NCBI GenBank assembly: GCA_050633825.1
Contig: JBOEHG010000023.1
Location: forward strand, 1-51,411
Origin: CANLBN01 sp050633825
Lineage (GTDB): Bacteria; Pseudomonadota; Gammaproteobacteria; Pseudomonadales; Cellvibrionaceae
Reading direction: 5' to 3'
Length of the DNA: 51,411 nt
Shown in pieces: positions 34,158-43,741 of this stretch. The position numbers were made by a program, and so were the translations under genes. How positions within the stretch are numbered: the stretch's first letter is position 1; each line of letters starts with the position of its first letter. A model generated the notes under the pieces. The model ran no database searches, had not been told where the DNA came from, and was given only the letters and a program-made list of their open reading frames with translations.

Positions 34158-35797
34158 TGGTTATGTATAAGAACTTAATTACTACAATTTTATTATTACT
34201 AGTCAGTCATATGGCTATAGCGCTATCCTTGACGGCAGAAGTTGACAGAACGCTAATTGGCTCCAATGAAACCTTAAGGCTTATCGTAACCTCAGATAGT
34301 AATGCTCGTAATGATCTCGATCTCAGCCAATTAACGCATCAATTTGATGTTATTAATTCCCAGCAAAGTAATCAAACCTCCATTGTTAACGGAAAAGTAT
34401 CAACCAGTATTCAATGGATCCTTATTATTGCTCCAAAAGAAACTGGCGAGCTTATTATTCCTTCATTTGAATACAATGGTGCTTATAGCTCAGCAATAAA
34501 AATAACAGTTAGCGATAACCCTGCGTCAGCAACCAACAACAGCAATTCTAATGTGTTATTACAACTCAGCGTCGATAAAAATAGTGTTTATGTGCAAGAA
34601 CAAATTTTAGTCACTTTTCGCTTATATTATAAGATTCCTTTAGCGAGTTATGATGAAGAAGGCTTAAAACTAGAAAATACTACAATTGAAGCTGTTGCTG
34701 AAAATACGTACAAAAAAACAATTAAAGGTGCTACCTACAACGTTCTAGAAAAAACATATGCTTTACATCCACAGGCCAGCGGTGATCTTGTTATTCCAGC
34801 ACAATCCTGGCGGCTGGAAAAATCACTCCGTGCGCTTGGTTTTGGCCGTTCCGGCAATCCCTACCTTTATATTAGAAGTGAACCTGCAACAATTAATGTA
34901 AAACCTATTCCTGAATCCATAACGGCCAAAAGTTGGATACCATCAAAAGCTTTAACTCTCAAACCAAGCTGGCAACAATCATTAGTGCAAGCCAAGGTTG
35001 GTGAACCCCTCAACCTTCAATTAACACTTGCTGCCAAAGGTTTAACTGCTGCACAGTTACCCGATATTAACTTACCTAATGTAGATGGCTTTACTATTTA
35101 CAGCGATCAACCCACTGTTGCAGATACAAAAAGTACGGAGGGCGTTACTGGTACACGTACTAACAACTTTGCTATTATTCCACGTACTGCTGGTCGCTTT
35201 TCCTTCCCCGAAGTCCGTTTAAAATGGTGGAATACTACGAAAGACCAAGAAGAAACTCTTATTCTTCCTAAACAAGAAATTATTGTTGCAAATGTTGCCA
35301 TTGAGGAAGATTTACCAACATTACCATCCATCGCCTCACCTACGAGCAGCCCACAAAAACCAGCGTCTATTTGGTTATGGCAACTTATCAGCATTACCCT
35401 GGCATTGATCTGCTCTGTGTTAGTGTACTTGCTTTGGTTACGCAAGCTGCAGCCAAAAACGATATCTACAGCCGGATCAGTTACAACAGTTTCCCAACAT
35501 TTTTCGCTTGTAACTCTGGAGAATGCCGCCAAGAATAAAGACTGGAAAATCTTTCGGGCCGAACTTATCAAATGGGGACAAGCGAATTGCAATAATATGA
35601 GCATTAATTCACTAACACAGTTAGCTGATAATGCACCTGAACTTGCATTAGGTCTAAAACAATTAGATAACTTCATCTATGGAAATAGACCTGATGATGC
35701 CTTTGATCCTTTAGCCCTTGTCGAACAATTAAAAAATATTAAATTTTCTGCTAACAAAACCACTAAACATGCTCTGCAACCGCTTTATAAAAATTAG
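34157..35797 (+). CDS. batD: BatD-type membrane protein (oxygen tolerance family)
   Basis: 546 aa. A signal peptide (about 1-22) leads to a large exported part of repeated beta-rich Ig-like segments (about 25-370). A membrane segment follows at about 395-420 (LWQLISITLALICSVLVYLL), then a small cytoplasmic tail. The ATG at 34157 overlaps the BatB stop by one base (TAATG); a second ATG at 34163 is an alternative. It closes the bat operon, with 34 bases to the convergent dnaQ stop and no clear terminator. Confidence 0.88.
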   Translation: MVMYKNLITTILLLLVSHMAIALSLTAEVDRTLIGSNETLRLIVTSDSNARNDLDLSQLTHQFDVINSQQSNQTSIVNGKVSTSIQWILIIAPKETGELIIPSFEYNGAYSSAIKITVSDNPASATNNSNSNVLLQLSVDKNSVYVQEQILVTFRLYYKIPLASYDEEGLKLENTTIEAVAENTYKKTIKGATYNVLEKTYALHPQASGDLVIPAQSWRLEKSLRALGFGRSGNPYLYIRSEPATINVKPIPESITAKSWIPSKALTLKPSWQQSLVQAKVGEPLNLQLTLAAKGLTAAQLPDINLPNVDGFTIYSDQPTVADTKSTEGVTGTRTNNFAIIPRTAGRFSFPEVRLKWWNTTKDQEETLILPKQEIIVANVAIEEDLPTLPSIASPTSSPQKPASIWLWQLISITLALICSVLVYLLWLRKLQPKTISTAGSVTTVSQHFSLVTLENAAKNKDWKIFRAELIKWGQANCNNMSINSLTQLADNAPELALGLKQLDNFIYGNRPDDAFDPLALVEQLKNIKFSANKTTKHALQPLYKN

Positions 35798-35831
35798 GTA
35801 TAGCTGGAAAATTTAATCGCTATGACTAGCT

Positions 35832-36560
35832 TCAAATTGTTTTCCAAAGGCAATCGCCACCACTGATTTTCTCAATGGTTTCTAGCTTTTTCTTATGTGC
35901 CTGCTCTTCATCATCACTGGCTTTAATTATAGGTGTTGCAATGTGCTGAGAAAGTTTTCGGATGACTTCTTTTTGCTGGGATTGGGCGTCAGTATTAGCA
36001 TTATCTTTATCGCTGAGTAATAAAGCAGTTTGACCACCTGTCATCATCAAATAAACATCAGCTAAGATCTCGGCATCTAATAATGCGCCGTGTAAGTCAC
36101 GCTGAGAGTTATCGACTGTATAGCGTTTACACAAAGCATCGAGATTATTTTTTTGCCCCGGGTGCTTTTGTCGAGCCATCACCAAAGTATCAATAACCGA
36201 ACAATAATGTTGTATTGCTTGATACTTATTGCCATGCTTCTTTCCAAAAAGCCTAAGCTCATGATCGATAAAACCAATATCAAAGGGGGCGTTATGAATA
36301 ACCAATTCGCCACCATCAACAAAAGCCATAAATTCATCAACGATTTTGGAAAAAACAGGTTTATCCGTTAAAAATTCATTAGTAATGCCATGAACTTCAA
36401 TTGCTTGTTGTTCTACTTCCCTCTCAGGTTGAATATATTGATGATAGTGCCGGCCAGTTAATTTTCGATTAACTAATTCAACACAACCTATCTCAATAAT
36501 TCTGTGCCCTTGGGAAGGCTCCAAACCGGTCGTTTCCGTATCTAATACTATCTGTCGCAT
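35832..36560 (-). CDS. dnaQ: DNA polymerase III epsilon subunit (proofreading exonuclease)
   Basis: 242 aa, 3'-5' DEDDh exonuclease. ExoI is VLDTETTGLEPSQGHR (Asp and Glu ligands), ExoII VIHNAPFDIGFIDHEL, and ExoIII DLHGALLDAEILADVYL with the catalytic His and Asp. The C-terminal tail that contacts the polymerase alpha subunit is present. It follows rnhA by nine bases in the same direction, as in Pseudomonas; in E. coli the two are divergent. Confidence 0.97.
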   Translation of the reverse strand: MRQIVLDTETTGLEPSQGHRIIEIGCVELVNRKLTGRHYHQYIQPEREVEQQAIEVHGITNEFLTDKPVFSKIVDEFMAFVDGGELVIHNAPFDIGFIDHELRLFGKKHGNKYQAIQHYCSVIDTLVMARQKHPGQKNNLDALCKRYTVDNSQRDLHGALLDAEILADVYLMMTGGQTALLLSDKDNANTDAQSQQKEVIRKLSQHIATPIIKASDDEEQAHKKKLETIEKISGGDCLWKTI

Positions 36561-36569
36561 GCTATCTAT

Positions 36570-37001
36570 CTACCCTATTGGTATACCTTTATTGGCGAGT
36601 TGATCGGCAATTTCATTCTCACGATGGCCACTATGGCCTTTGACCCAGTGCCAATGCACCTCGTGCCGCTGGGTTTCTGTATCAAGCCGTTTCCATAAGT
36701 CATCATTTTTCACTGGTTTTTTAGCTGCATTCTTCCAGCCATTCTTTTTCCAATTTGCTATCCATTGAGTAATGCCCTGACGGACATACTGTGAATCTGT
36801 GGTCAGATCGACATAACAAGATTCCTTAAGACTGTTTAAGCCTTCTATAGCAGCCATAAGCTCCATTCTATTATTGGTGGTATTACTTTCGCCACCACAT
36901 AATTCTTTTTCTTTATTACCATAGCGCAAAAGAGCGCCCCACCCTCCAGGGCCAGGATTGCCTTTGCAGGCGCCATCAGTAAATAATTCAATTTTTTTCA
37001 C
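36570..37001 (-). CDS. rnhA: Ribonuclease HI
   Basis: 143 aa. Catalytic carboxylates are in place: Asp in ELFTDGACKGNPGPGGWGAL, Glu in NRMELMAAIEGL, Asp in LTTDSQYVRQGI, with the His and final Asp in GHSGHRENEIADQLA. It removes RNA from RNA-DNA hybrids. It is 65 bases downstream of the methyltransferase gene and shares a transcript direction with dnaQ. Confidence 0.98.
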   Translation of the reverse strand: MKKIELFTDGACKGNPGPGGWGALLRYGNKEKELCGGESNTTNNRMELMAAIEGLNSLKESCYVDLTTDSQYVRQGITQWIANWKKNGWKNAAKKPVKNDDLWKRLDTETQRHEVHWHWVKGHSGHRENEIADQLANKGIPIG

Positions 37002-37066
37002 ATTTATTCCTAATAATAAATTTCGATGGTGTTTATATTTTAGCTATACAGCAAGTAAAGTGCCTC

Positions 37067-37870
37067 TTAATTATTACTCACATCGCGATTAATCGCTGAG
37101 CCTTTTGCCCAGCTAGCAATGGGGTTTGTTTTCTTCCATGGTTTCTTAATGAGTGTCATTGGGATAACACTTTTGCGTGCAGTAATAATATAAAAAGCAC
37201 CACAGGCAGGTAAAAATCGACCCAAAAACCGATCGAAACCTTGTCGATAACCACGATTAAAAGGCAAGCCATGGTAGCCATATTGTATTTGGACAGGCTC
37301 AAAATCCAGAACACGCAACCAATCAATCAAACGCCCATCGGTCAAGCTATGGCTTCGCCAATAAGGGGTAGAACTAAATAAACGCCCTATTTGTTTTTTT
37401 AACCACAGTGTGGAATATGGATTAAAACCTACAATAACAATATAGCCATTAGGAATTATTGTCCGTGCGGTCTCCCTCAACAATTGATGCGGTTTGGTTG
37501 AATACTCGAGAACATGGTGCAAAATGGCCGTATCAATTGATTCTGCATCAATCGGTAACTGTTCAAAATGGGCAATAGCCGGTTGATTTGTTGCTTCGCT
37601 TAAGCCTAACGTAAAATGATGAGTTATTGGGCTTTGATTTGATAATTTTCTTCCGTTTAATACACTTAATTGCATTAAGTGGTAGCCATACATTTTTGGC
37701 ATCACTTGATCGAGACTCTGTTGCTCAGACAATAGTATTCTTTGGCCCAGAGGCAAAGAAAACCACCTTTCAATATCCTCTTGTACTTCTAGCAAGGGTT
37801 TTATCCCAAACCATGATCTCAATCGGTTACCAAGTACTCCACGAGCCTTTTTAAGCAATTTATGCGGCAT
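37067..37870 (-). CDS. SAM-dependent methyltransferase-like protein next to rnhA
   Basis: 267 aa from the ATG at 37870. A class I methyltransferase core is visible: HFTLGLSEATNQPAIAHFEQ, LPIDAESIDTAILHHVLEY (motif 2) and LRETARTIIPNGYIVIVGFN (motif 3), but the glycine-rich SAM loop is degenerate. It corresponds to the YafS-like gene beside rnhA in E. coli; the substrate is unknown. The start overlaps the last 11 bases of pepN. A longer form from 37924 would overlap by 65 bases. Confidence 0.85.
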   Translation of the reverse strand: MPHKLLKKARGVLGNRLRSWFGIKPLLEVQEDIERWFSLPLGQRILLSEQQSLDQVMPKMYGYHLMQLSVLNGRKLSNQSPITHHFTLGLSEATNQPAIAHFEQLPIDAESIDTAILHHVLEYSTKPHQLLRETARTIIPNGYIVIVGFNPYSTLWLKKQIGRLFSSTPYWRSHSLTDGRLIDWLRVLDFEPVQIQYGYHGLPFNRGYRQGFDRFLGRFLPACGAFYIITARKSVIPMTLIKKPWKKTNPIASWAKGSAINRDVSNN

Positions 37871-40547
37871 CACTGGAAAGACTTTTAGTGACAACTTCAT
37901 AAACATCTTTTGAAAGATCCTCAACAGAGAGAATATCTTCCAAAGCTTGTTTCATTAATTTTTGTTGTTTAAGGGGGTATTTTTTCCATCGAGTTAACGG
38001 TGTTAATAAACGAGCCGCTATTTGTGGATTAATATTATTTAATTGAACAATTTGTTCAGATAAGAATTGATAACCTTCACCTGATGATTGATGAAAACTC
38101 ACTAAGTTATTACAGAAAGCGCCAATAAGTGCTCTCACTTTATTGGGGTTTGTTAAAAGAAAACTCTCATGCCCTAATAATTTTTTTACCGTTGACAAGG
38201 TAGTCATGTTGGGTGCTGAAGCTTGTACAGACAGCCATTGATTTACCACAAGGGATTCAGCCTGCCACTTTTCGTAAAACTGCGACAAAATAGCAGCCTT
38301 ATCTTTTTCGAGGTCCTTTGAATCACTATGAACAACCAGCCGTAATGCAGACATAGCATCAGTCATATTATTTGCCACTTGGTACTGCTGAATACATATT
38401 TTATGAATCTCGGGCTCATCAAGAAGCATCAAATAGCTCAATATCACGTTTTTTAAGCTGCGATTAGCAATCGCATCGGCAGATGGGCTGTAAACTTCGC
38501 CCGTATTATTTAAGTGGCGATAAAGTCTTAAAAAGTCTTCACGTAAGGAGTTCGCAATAGAAAAGCGTAAGGCTTCTCTAGCCTTATGAATACTTTCTAC
38601 TTCGATCGTTTCTGCAATTTCTGCCAAATAAGCTTCAGAAGGTAAACTTAACATCAAGGCAATCATTGCTTTATCAAGCGTAGGGTCAGAAATAATCGCT
38701 TGTAGACCAGTGGATAAATGGTCAGCTATCTGTATTTCTTTGCCACTTTTATCCTGAGCCATTAATTCATGTATGATAGAGACGGCTAATTGTTGGCTTG
38801 CATCCCAACGAGAAAAACCATCACTATCAGAACGGATCAAACGTAAATAATCCTCGCGACTGTATTTATTGACGACCTTCACTGGAGCAGAAAAATTTCT
38901 TAACAAGGATACAACGGGCTTTTCATTTACCTCTGTAAAAACAAAGGTTTGTTCAAAATCAGTAAGTTCAATAACCCAGTTAGTGTTGTCATTTGATTCA
39001 CTTAAATTATGCCCTTGTGGATGTAAAGCAATGCATCCTGCCTCACCAATCAAACCCATAGCGATCGGAATGTGTAATGCTTTTTTATCAGACCCTTTCG
39101 ATTCAGGGGTCGATGGTAATTGCTGTTTTAGGGTTAGACTATAGGTTTTATTTTCTTCATCGTACTTGCCTTTACAATGCAAAGTTGGCGTGCCTGCCTG
39201 TGTATACCAATATTTGAATTGGCTTAGGCTTTTATCTGAAGCCTCTTCCATTGCACTGATGAAATCGCCTATCGTAACGGCTTGTCCATCATGCCTTGAA
39301 AAATAAAGGTCAGACCCAGCGCGAAATTGCTCCTCACCTAACAAGGTGTGCAGCATACGGACAATTTCAGCTCCTTTTTCATACACAGTTAGGGTATAAA
39401 AATTAGAAATCTCAATAAATGATGGTGGCTGTACAGGATGAGCCATAGGTCCTGCATCTTCAGCAAATTGGAGTGTGCGTAACAAACTAACATCTTCCAC
39501 TCGCTTTACAACGTGAGAAGCCATATCTGCAGAAAAGGCTTGGTCTCGAAAAACGGTAAAGCCTTCTTTTAAACTGAGCTGAAACCAATCTCGACAAGTG
39601 ACTCGGTTGCCTGACCAATTATGAAAATACTCATGAGCAACAACCCCTTCAACACGCTGAAAACCTGTATCCGTTGTCGTCTCCGCCTTGGCCAACACAC
39701 ATGAGGTATTAAAAATATTAAGACCTTTATTTTCCATAGCCCCCATATTAAAATCATCGACAGCGACGACCATAAAAATATCTAAGTCATACTCACGACC
39801 ATAAACTTCTTCATCCCATTTCATGGCATTTTTTAATGAAGTCATTGCATAATCACATTTGTCTAAATCTTTATTTTCAACAAATATACGCAAAGCCACT
39901 TGGCGGCCTGAAGATGTTATAAATTCATCTTCAATAAATTCTAAATCTCCAGCGACTAGAGCAAACAAATAAGCAGGTTTTTTAAAAGGGTCTGACCATT
40001 GTGCCCAGTGACGCTGCGCTGTTGATGATCCCTCACATTCACCCTGTTCTACAAGATTACCGTTAGACAGTAAAACCGGATAGGCTTTTTTATCCGCAAT
40101 GATTTTAGTCGTAAAAACACTCATCACGTCAGGGCGATCAAGGTAATACGTAATTTTACGAAAACCCTCGGCTTCACATTGAGTACAATACATACCGCTT
40201 GACTTATAAAGGCCTTCTAAAGAAGTATTTTCTTGTGGTTTTATTTGTGTAACACACTTTAGTACGCATGTATCTGGTATGACTACCGTTAAACTTTCAT
40301 CTGTAAGTTGATACTCTTTATCAGAAAGTTCATCCCCATCAATACTCAAGGAGATAAGCTCAAGGTCTTGACCATGTAATACCAAGGCATTATTGTTTTT
40401 GGCTTTGGGGTTACGTTTTATCTGTAATGATGAAGTGACAGTTGTAACCATTTCATGTAAATCAAACAGTAGGTCTGTTTTTTCAATGAAAAAATCAGGC
40501 ACTTTATATTCTTTCAAATAAATCGTTTGTGGTTGCGAATCTTTCAT
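37860..40547 (-). CDS. pepN: Aminopeptidase N (M1 family)
   Basis: 895 aa zinc exopeptidase. The substrate motif GAMENKGLN is at 269-277, the zinc motif HEYFHNWSGNR at 305-315, and the third zinc ligand Glu is in LKEGFTVFRD at about 328. The N-terminal beta domain and the C-terminal helical superhelix are complete, giving the typical PepN length. It removes N-terminal residues from peptides in the cytoplasm. It follows the DUF1315 gene after 63 bases; its last codons overlap the methyltransferase start. Confidence 0.98.
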   Translation of the reverse strand: MKDSQPQTIYLKEYKVPDFFIEKTDLLFDLHEMVTTVTSSLQIKRNPKAKNNNALVLHGQDLELISLSIDGDELSDKEYQLTDESLTVVIPDTCVLKCVTQIKPQENTSLEGLYKSSGMYCTQCEAEGFRKITYYLDRPDVMSVFTTKIIADKKAYPVLLSNGNLVEQGECEGSSTAQRHWAQWSDPFKKPAYLFALVAGDLEFIEDEFITSSGRQVALRIFVENKDLDKCDYAMTSLKNAMKWDEEVYGREYDLDIFMVVAVDDFNMGAMENKGLNIFNTSCVLAKAETTTDTGFQRVEGVVAHEYFHNWSGNRVTCRDWFQLSLKEGFTVFRDQAFSADMASHVVKRVEDVSLLRTLQFAEDAGPMAHPVQPPSFIEISNFYTLTVYEKGAEIVRMLHTLLGEEQFRAGSDLYFSRHDGQAVTIGDFISAMEEASDKSLSQFKYWYTQAGTPTLHCKGKYDEENKTYSLTLKQQLPSTPESKGSDKKALHIPIAMGLIGEAGCIALHPQGHNLSESNDNTNWVIELTDFEQTFVFTEVNEKPVVSLLRNFSAPVKVVNKYSREDYLRLIRSDSDGFSRWDASQQLAVSIIHELMAQDKSGKEIQIADHLSTGLQAIISDPTLDKAMIALMLSLPSEAYLAEIAETIEVESIHKAREALRFSIANSLREDFLRLYRHLNNTGEVYSPSADAIANRSLKNVILSYLMLLDEPEIHKICIQQYQVANNMTDAMSALRLVVHSDSKDLEKDKAAILSQFYEKWQAESLVVNQWLSVQASAPNMTTLSTVKKLLGHESFLLTNPNKVRALIGAFCNNLVSFHQSSGEGYQFLSEQIVQLNNINPQIAARLLTPLTRWKKYPLKQQKLMKQALEDILSVEDLSKDVYEVVTKSLSSDAA

Positions 40548-40610
40548 AAAATTTTATTACACTTAGCTTAAATTATTATTGCAATTGTTTTTATACTACA
40601 GGTTAAATGG

Positions 40611-40883
40611 CTACTTAAACTTTAGAGGCTGTTCGGCATCATCTGCAATATCGCCTTTAGTACTACCGCAATGGGTATGCTTTGCTGGAGGAATATAACC
40701 AGAGTGCTTTTCAGGTGGCAAATTTTTCTTTTCATAAGCAATCACAGCTTGTAGACATAATTGCCTCTGCTCTGCTGAAATTCTTTCACCAGTAGGCCAT
40801 TTGCCCAACTCAACAGCACGCTTTAAGTTTTGGTATACATCGGGAGTAACATTATCAAGTAACTCAGAAAAACTGTTAATCAT
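40611..40883 (-). CDS. DUF1315 (YeaC-like) family protein
   Basis: 90 aa. The block NVTPDVYQNLKRAVELGKWP followed by DG-like GERISAEQRQLCLQAVIAYE is the family signature; the tail has HSGYIPP and a Cys-His pair (HTHCG). E. coli YeaC is of the same family; function unknown. Start chosen at ATG 40883 (MINSFSELL); a GTG at 40892 would add three residues. It is in the nadK-pepN run. Confidence 0.88.
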   Translation of the reverse strand: MINSFSELLDNVTPDVYQNLKRAVELGKWPTGERISAEQRQLCLQAVIAYEKKNLPPEKHSGYIPPAKHTHCGSTKGDIADDAEQPLKFK

Positions 40884-40918
40884 GGTTCTCACTATAAAAA
40901 CTAATTAATAATAGGAAA

Positions 40919-41806
40919 TCATTTTCGGTTTAATTTGCGTTGATCGAGTTTAACAACAATCCAACCAATAATAGCACCCGATAACAAACCAACAACATGG
41001 GCCCTGTTGGCAATATTACCGGAAATAAATAGATCAATAACCCCAAACACCCCTAGCAACAACCAAACAATAAAAAAGATAATTACCGATTTATGAAATT
41101 GCAATAGCGGATGTGGCAAGTAATGCTGATAGACAGCAACATAGCCAAGTACACCATAGACAACACCGGAGAGGCCACCAAAAACAACATTGGGGTGCGA
41201 TAAATATTGTGCCGTATTTGATAACACACCAATAACTATCACCACGAGCAGAAAATGAACAGACCCTTTTGCCAATTCTATTCGGCGGCCGATAACCCAT
41301 AAAAATAATGAGTTAAATAAGATATGAAGAAAACCAAAATGAATAAATACAGGTGTAATTAAGCGCCAAAATTGCCCGCTAGCTAAACCTTCTTCTGCCG
41401 TTAAAAAGTAACCCGCTTGTACCGGCTGAAACATCAATGTACGTATATAATAGAATTCACGTGAATCACCAAAAACCAGTAAGGCACCCAAATACCCTAA
41501 TACAATACTGATCAAGGTTACGGGTAGTAAGCTAAACAAATGTATGCCAACAGATATCCACTTGGCTATATTAATAGGCTGTTTTATTTCAGCGTCTGAA
41601 TCTAATTTTACCCCACCGGTTAACCATTCTGTTGCATACTCGGCCACCTCTAACACTCTTGGTTCATCAGCAATCCAAAGTTGTTGTTCGCCCTCCTCCT
41701 CTGTCACGTGATGTAATATTTGTTGGCTATCCAAGTGCTTGAGTAGCGGCAAGAGGTCCTTTTCAATAGGAAAGCGAACAACCGGGTACCAATTTAAACT
41801 ATTCAC
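40919..41806 (-). CDS. Rhomboid-family intramembrane serine protease
   Basis: 295 aa, GlpG-like layout. A cytoplasmic N-terminal domain (about 1-80) precedes six membrane helices. The catalytic serine is Ser213 in FGGLSGVVYGVLGY, with His270 in NRAHVVG; the oxyanion residue Asn165 is in HFGFLHILFNSLFLW. It cleaves transmembrane helices. Its stop is 26 bases upstream of DUF1315, and it follows the metallophosphoesterase gene after five bases. Confidence 0.93.
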   Translation of the reverse strand: MNSLNWYPVVRFPIEKDLLPLLKHLDSQQILHHVTEEEGEQQLWIADEPRVLEVAEYATEWLTGGVKLDSDAEIKQPINIAKWISVGIHLFSLLPVTLISIVLGYLGALLVFGDSREFYYIRTLMFQPVQAGYFLTAEEGLASGQFWRLITPVFIHFGFLHILFNSLFLWVIGRRIELAKGSVHFLLVVIVIGVLSNTAQYLSHPNVVFGGLSGVVYGVLGYVAVYQHYLPHPLLQFHKSVIIFFIVWLLLGVFGVIDLFISGNIANRAHVVGLLSGAIIGWIVVKLDQRKLNRK

Positions 41807-41811
41807 AAATG

Positions 41812-42789
41812 TTATATAGACTCTTTTTCAGGTGGATCAACATAAAGCCAAAAGTAATTTCCCACATCCAAACGGGTTTCATTGTCAATTCGATAAGCCA
41901 CTAATCTGCCATATTTTACTGCACTGTAATCCAAACAGCAGATATTATGTTTTACGGGCATTGGCTTACCTTGGAGCCAATAGTGCCCAAAAAATACGGG
42001 CTTTGCATGGGCTGGATAATGTATTAACCGTTCTTTTTCCTTGTCGGTAAGCTCTCTATCGACTAAATGCTCAGGCAGAGGGTCTGGCTGGAAGACAACA
42101 TCACTGTAGGTTTGAGGGTTATCAGACCAAAACTTAGTTCTAAAAAATCGCCGTTCAAAACCATCCCTACTCCGTATTACCTGGCCATCTGGTAACGATA
42201 AGCTTGTGCCACGCATTAAGCGGTCGAGCACGCGGCCTTCAAAACTCTTCAAGTCAGTTGAGTCAAGAATGATCTCTGGACTAACACGGTTAGTTTTGTA
42301 CTTTGCCAAATAAGCATTGATATAAGCTTCATCCCAGCATGCATGAACAACTCTAAAATTCGGCATTTCAAGAAATAAAGGCAAATAACTAAACCAATTA
42401 AGGTATTCTTTAAATTCTACAGGGTGATTAGCAAATTGCTCGAATGTTTCGGCGACAAGTCTTTCATTATGAGGATTATGTTCACGCAAATAACCCGAGG
42501 CATTTGGCCGCTTGTCTGCAGTTGCATAACAATAAACATTGTACTCATGATTACCAATGGTCATTTGTGCATGACCACCTACTACCATATCGTAGACCAC
42601 ATTCATGGCTTTACGGATATGCGGACCTCTATCAACAACGTCCCCGACAAAGATTGCTTGCCTACGAGGGTGCTGATATACCCCCCCTCGCTTTTGGTAC
42701 CCCATGACTTCCAACAATTTTACTAGGGTTCTACCACAACCGTGTATATCCCCAATAATATCGTAACCTTCAATTTCTTCCTGATACAC
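41812..42789 (-). CDS. Metallophosphoesterase (PP2A/PrpE-like)
   Basis: 325 aa. The calcineurin-type metal site is complete: GDIHGCGRTL near residue 12, FVGDVVDRGPHIRK near 48 and IGNHEYNVY near 80; a later GHYWLQG provides a His ligand. The nearest named relatives I recognise are diadenosine polyphosphatase/PrpE-type enzymes, but a protein phosphatase role is equally possible. It is 18 bases after nadK in the same direction. Confidence 0.88.
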   Translation of the reverse strand: MYQEEIEGYDIIGDIHGCGRTLVKLLEVMGYQKRGGVYQHPRRQAIFVGDVVDRGPHIRKAMNVVYDMVVGGHAQMTIGNHEYNVYCYATADKRPNASGYLREHNPHNERLVAETFEQFANHPVEFKEYLNWFSYLPLFLEMPNFRVVHACWDEAYINAYLAKYKTNRVSPEIILDSTDLKSFEGRVLDRLMRGTSLSLPDGQVIRSRDGFERRFFRTKFWSDNPQTYSDVVFQPDPLPEHLVDRELTDKEKERLIHYPAHAKPVFFGHYWLQGKPMPVKHNICCLDYSAVKYGRLVAYRIDNETRLDVGNYFWLYVDPPEKESI

Positions 42790-42807
42790 AGTGATTAACT
42801 AACTACT

Positions 42808-43695
42808 TTATAGTTGATTGGTTAAATGTCGTCCCCAGCCTAACTTAGTCCGGCAGGTCTCATAATAGTTATGGTCCGTGGGGTGTATAAGCTCTAGCCG
42901 TGTTGGCTTCTTCGTAATATGAATTTCATCTCCAGCCTTTACTAACTCCGAAGCTTGGCCATCACAGGTAATGTTTAGAGAAGTTTTCATCTCTTTGCCA
43001 ATAACGAGCTTTATTTTACTGTCGCCGCTGACAACAATTGGGCGACTGCTGAGTGTATGGGGATTTAATGGGACTAATACAATGGCGTCCATACTAGGGT
43101 ACATTAAGGGGCCGCCACCGCTTAAGGCATAAGCAGTCGAACCTGTTGGCGTTGAGACAATCAAACCATCGGATGACTGGCTGTATACAAACTGACCATC
43201 AATATACAATTCAAAATCAATCATCCGAATATAGCGCCCTGGGTGTAGGACTACATCGTTGAGCGCATCACCAGTTGTTGCAGTTTTACCTTCACGGACT
43301 ACAACCATATCCAGTAAAAAACGTGACTCGGTAATATAGTTACCATCGAGTACTTCGGCCACTTTGCTTTCAACTTCATTAGGCATGATGTCCGTTAAAA
43401 ACCCTAAACGGCCTCGGTTGACGCCCAGTACTGGAATTTGATGGTCAACCATAGACCTTGCCGCCCCCAACATACTACCATCCCCGCCAATAACAATGAC
43501 CAAGTCGCACTTCTGACCTATGGTGCTTTCGTCAGCGCGCTCTACATCACTACGATCAAGCCAATCCACCATCGCATCCAAAACGATAATAGTCGTCCCT
43601 CGTGATTTCAAAAAATCAATCAGGCGATCGGCTGAGCGACGTGTCTGGTCATTATATACTCGGCCAAGTAGGCCAATAGACTGAAATATTGTCAT
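42808..43695 (-). CDS. nadK: NAD kinase
   Basis: 295 aa from the ATG at 43695 (MTIFQSIGLLGRVYNDQTRR), matching the length of Pseudomonas NadK. The GGDG motif is VIGGDGSMLGAA, followed by VNRGRLGFLTD and STPTGSTAYALSGGGP. It makes NADP from NAD and ATP. The GTG at 43725 and ATG at 43707 are other in-frame starts; the latter has GTGAGG eleven bases upstream and cannot be excluded. Only 46 bases separate it from the divergent DUF1853 gene. Heads the leftward run nadK to dnaQ. Confidence 0.96.
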   Translation of the reverse strand: MTIFQSIGLLGRVYNDQTRRSADRLIDFLKSRGTTIIVLDAMVDWLDRSDVERADESTIGQKCDLVIVIGGDGSMLGAARSMVDHQIPVLGVNRGRLGFLTDIMPNEVESKVAEVLDGNYITESRFLLDMVVVREGKTATTGDALNDVVLHPGRYIRMIDFELYIDGQFVYSQSSDGLIVSTPTGSTAYALSGGGPLMYPSMDAIVLVPLNPHTLSSRPIVVSGDSKIKLVIGKEMKTSLNITCDGQASELVKAGDEIHITKKPTRLELIHPTDHNYYETCRTKLGWGRHLTNQL

Positions 43696-43741
43696 ATTAC
43701 GTATCATTAAAATTATGAACCTCACATGATACCATGAGCTG

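Noticed and set aside
35107..35676. 189-codon open frame on the minus strand
   Set aside because: It lies wholly within batD in antisense; the product has no domain and batD has a complete family layout.
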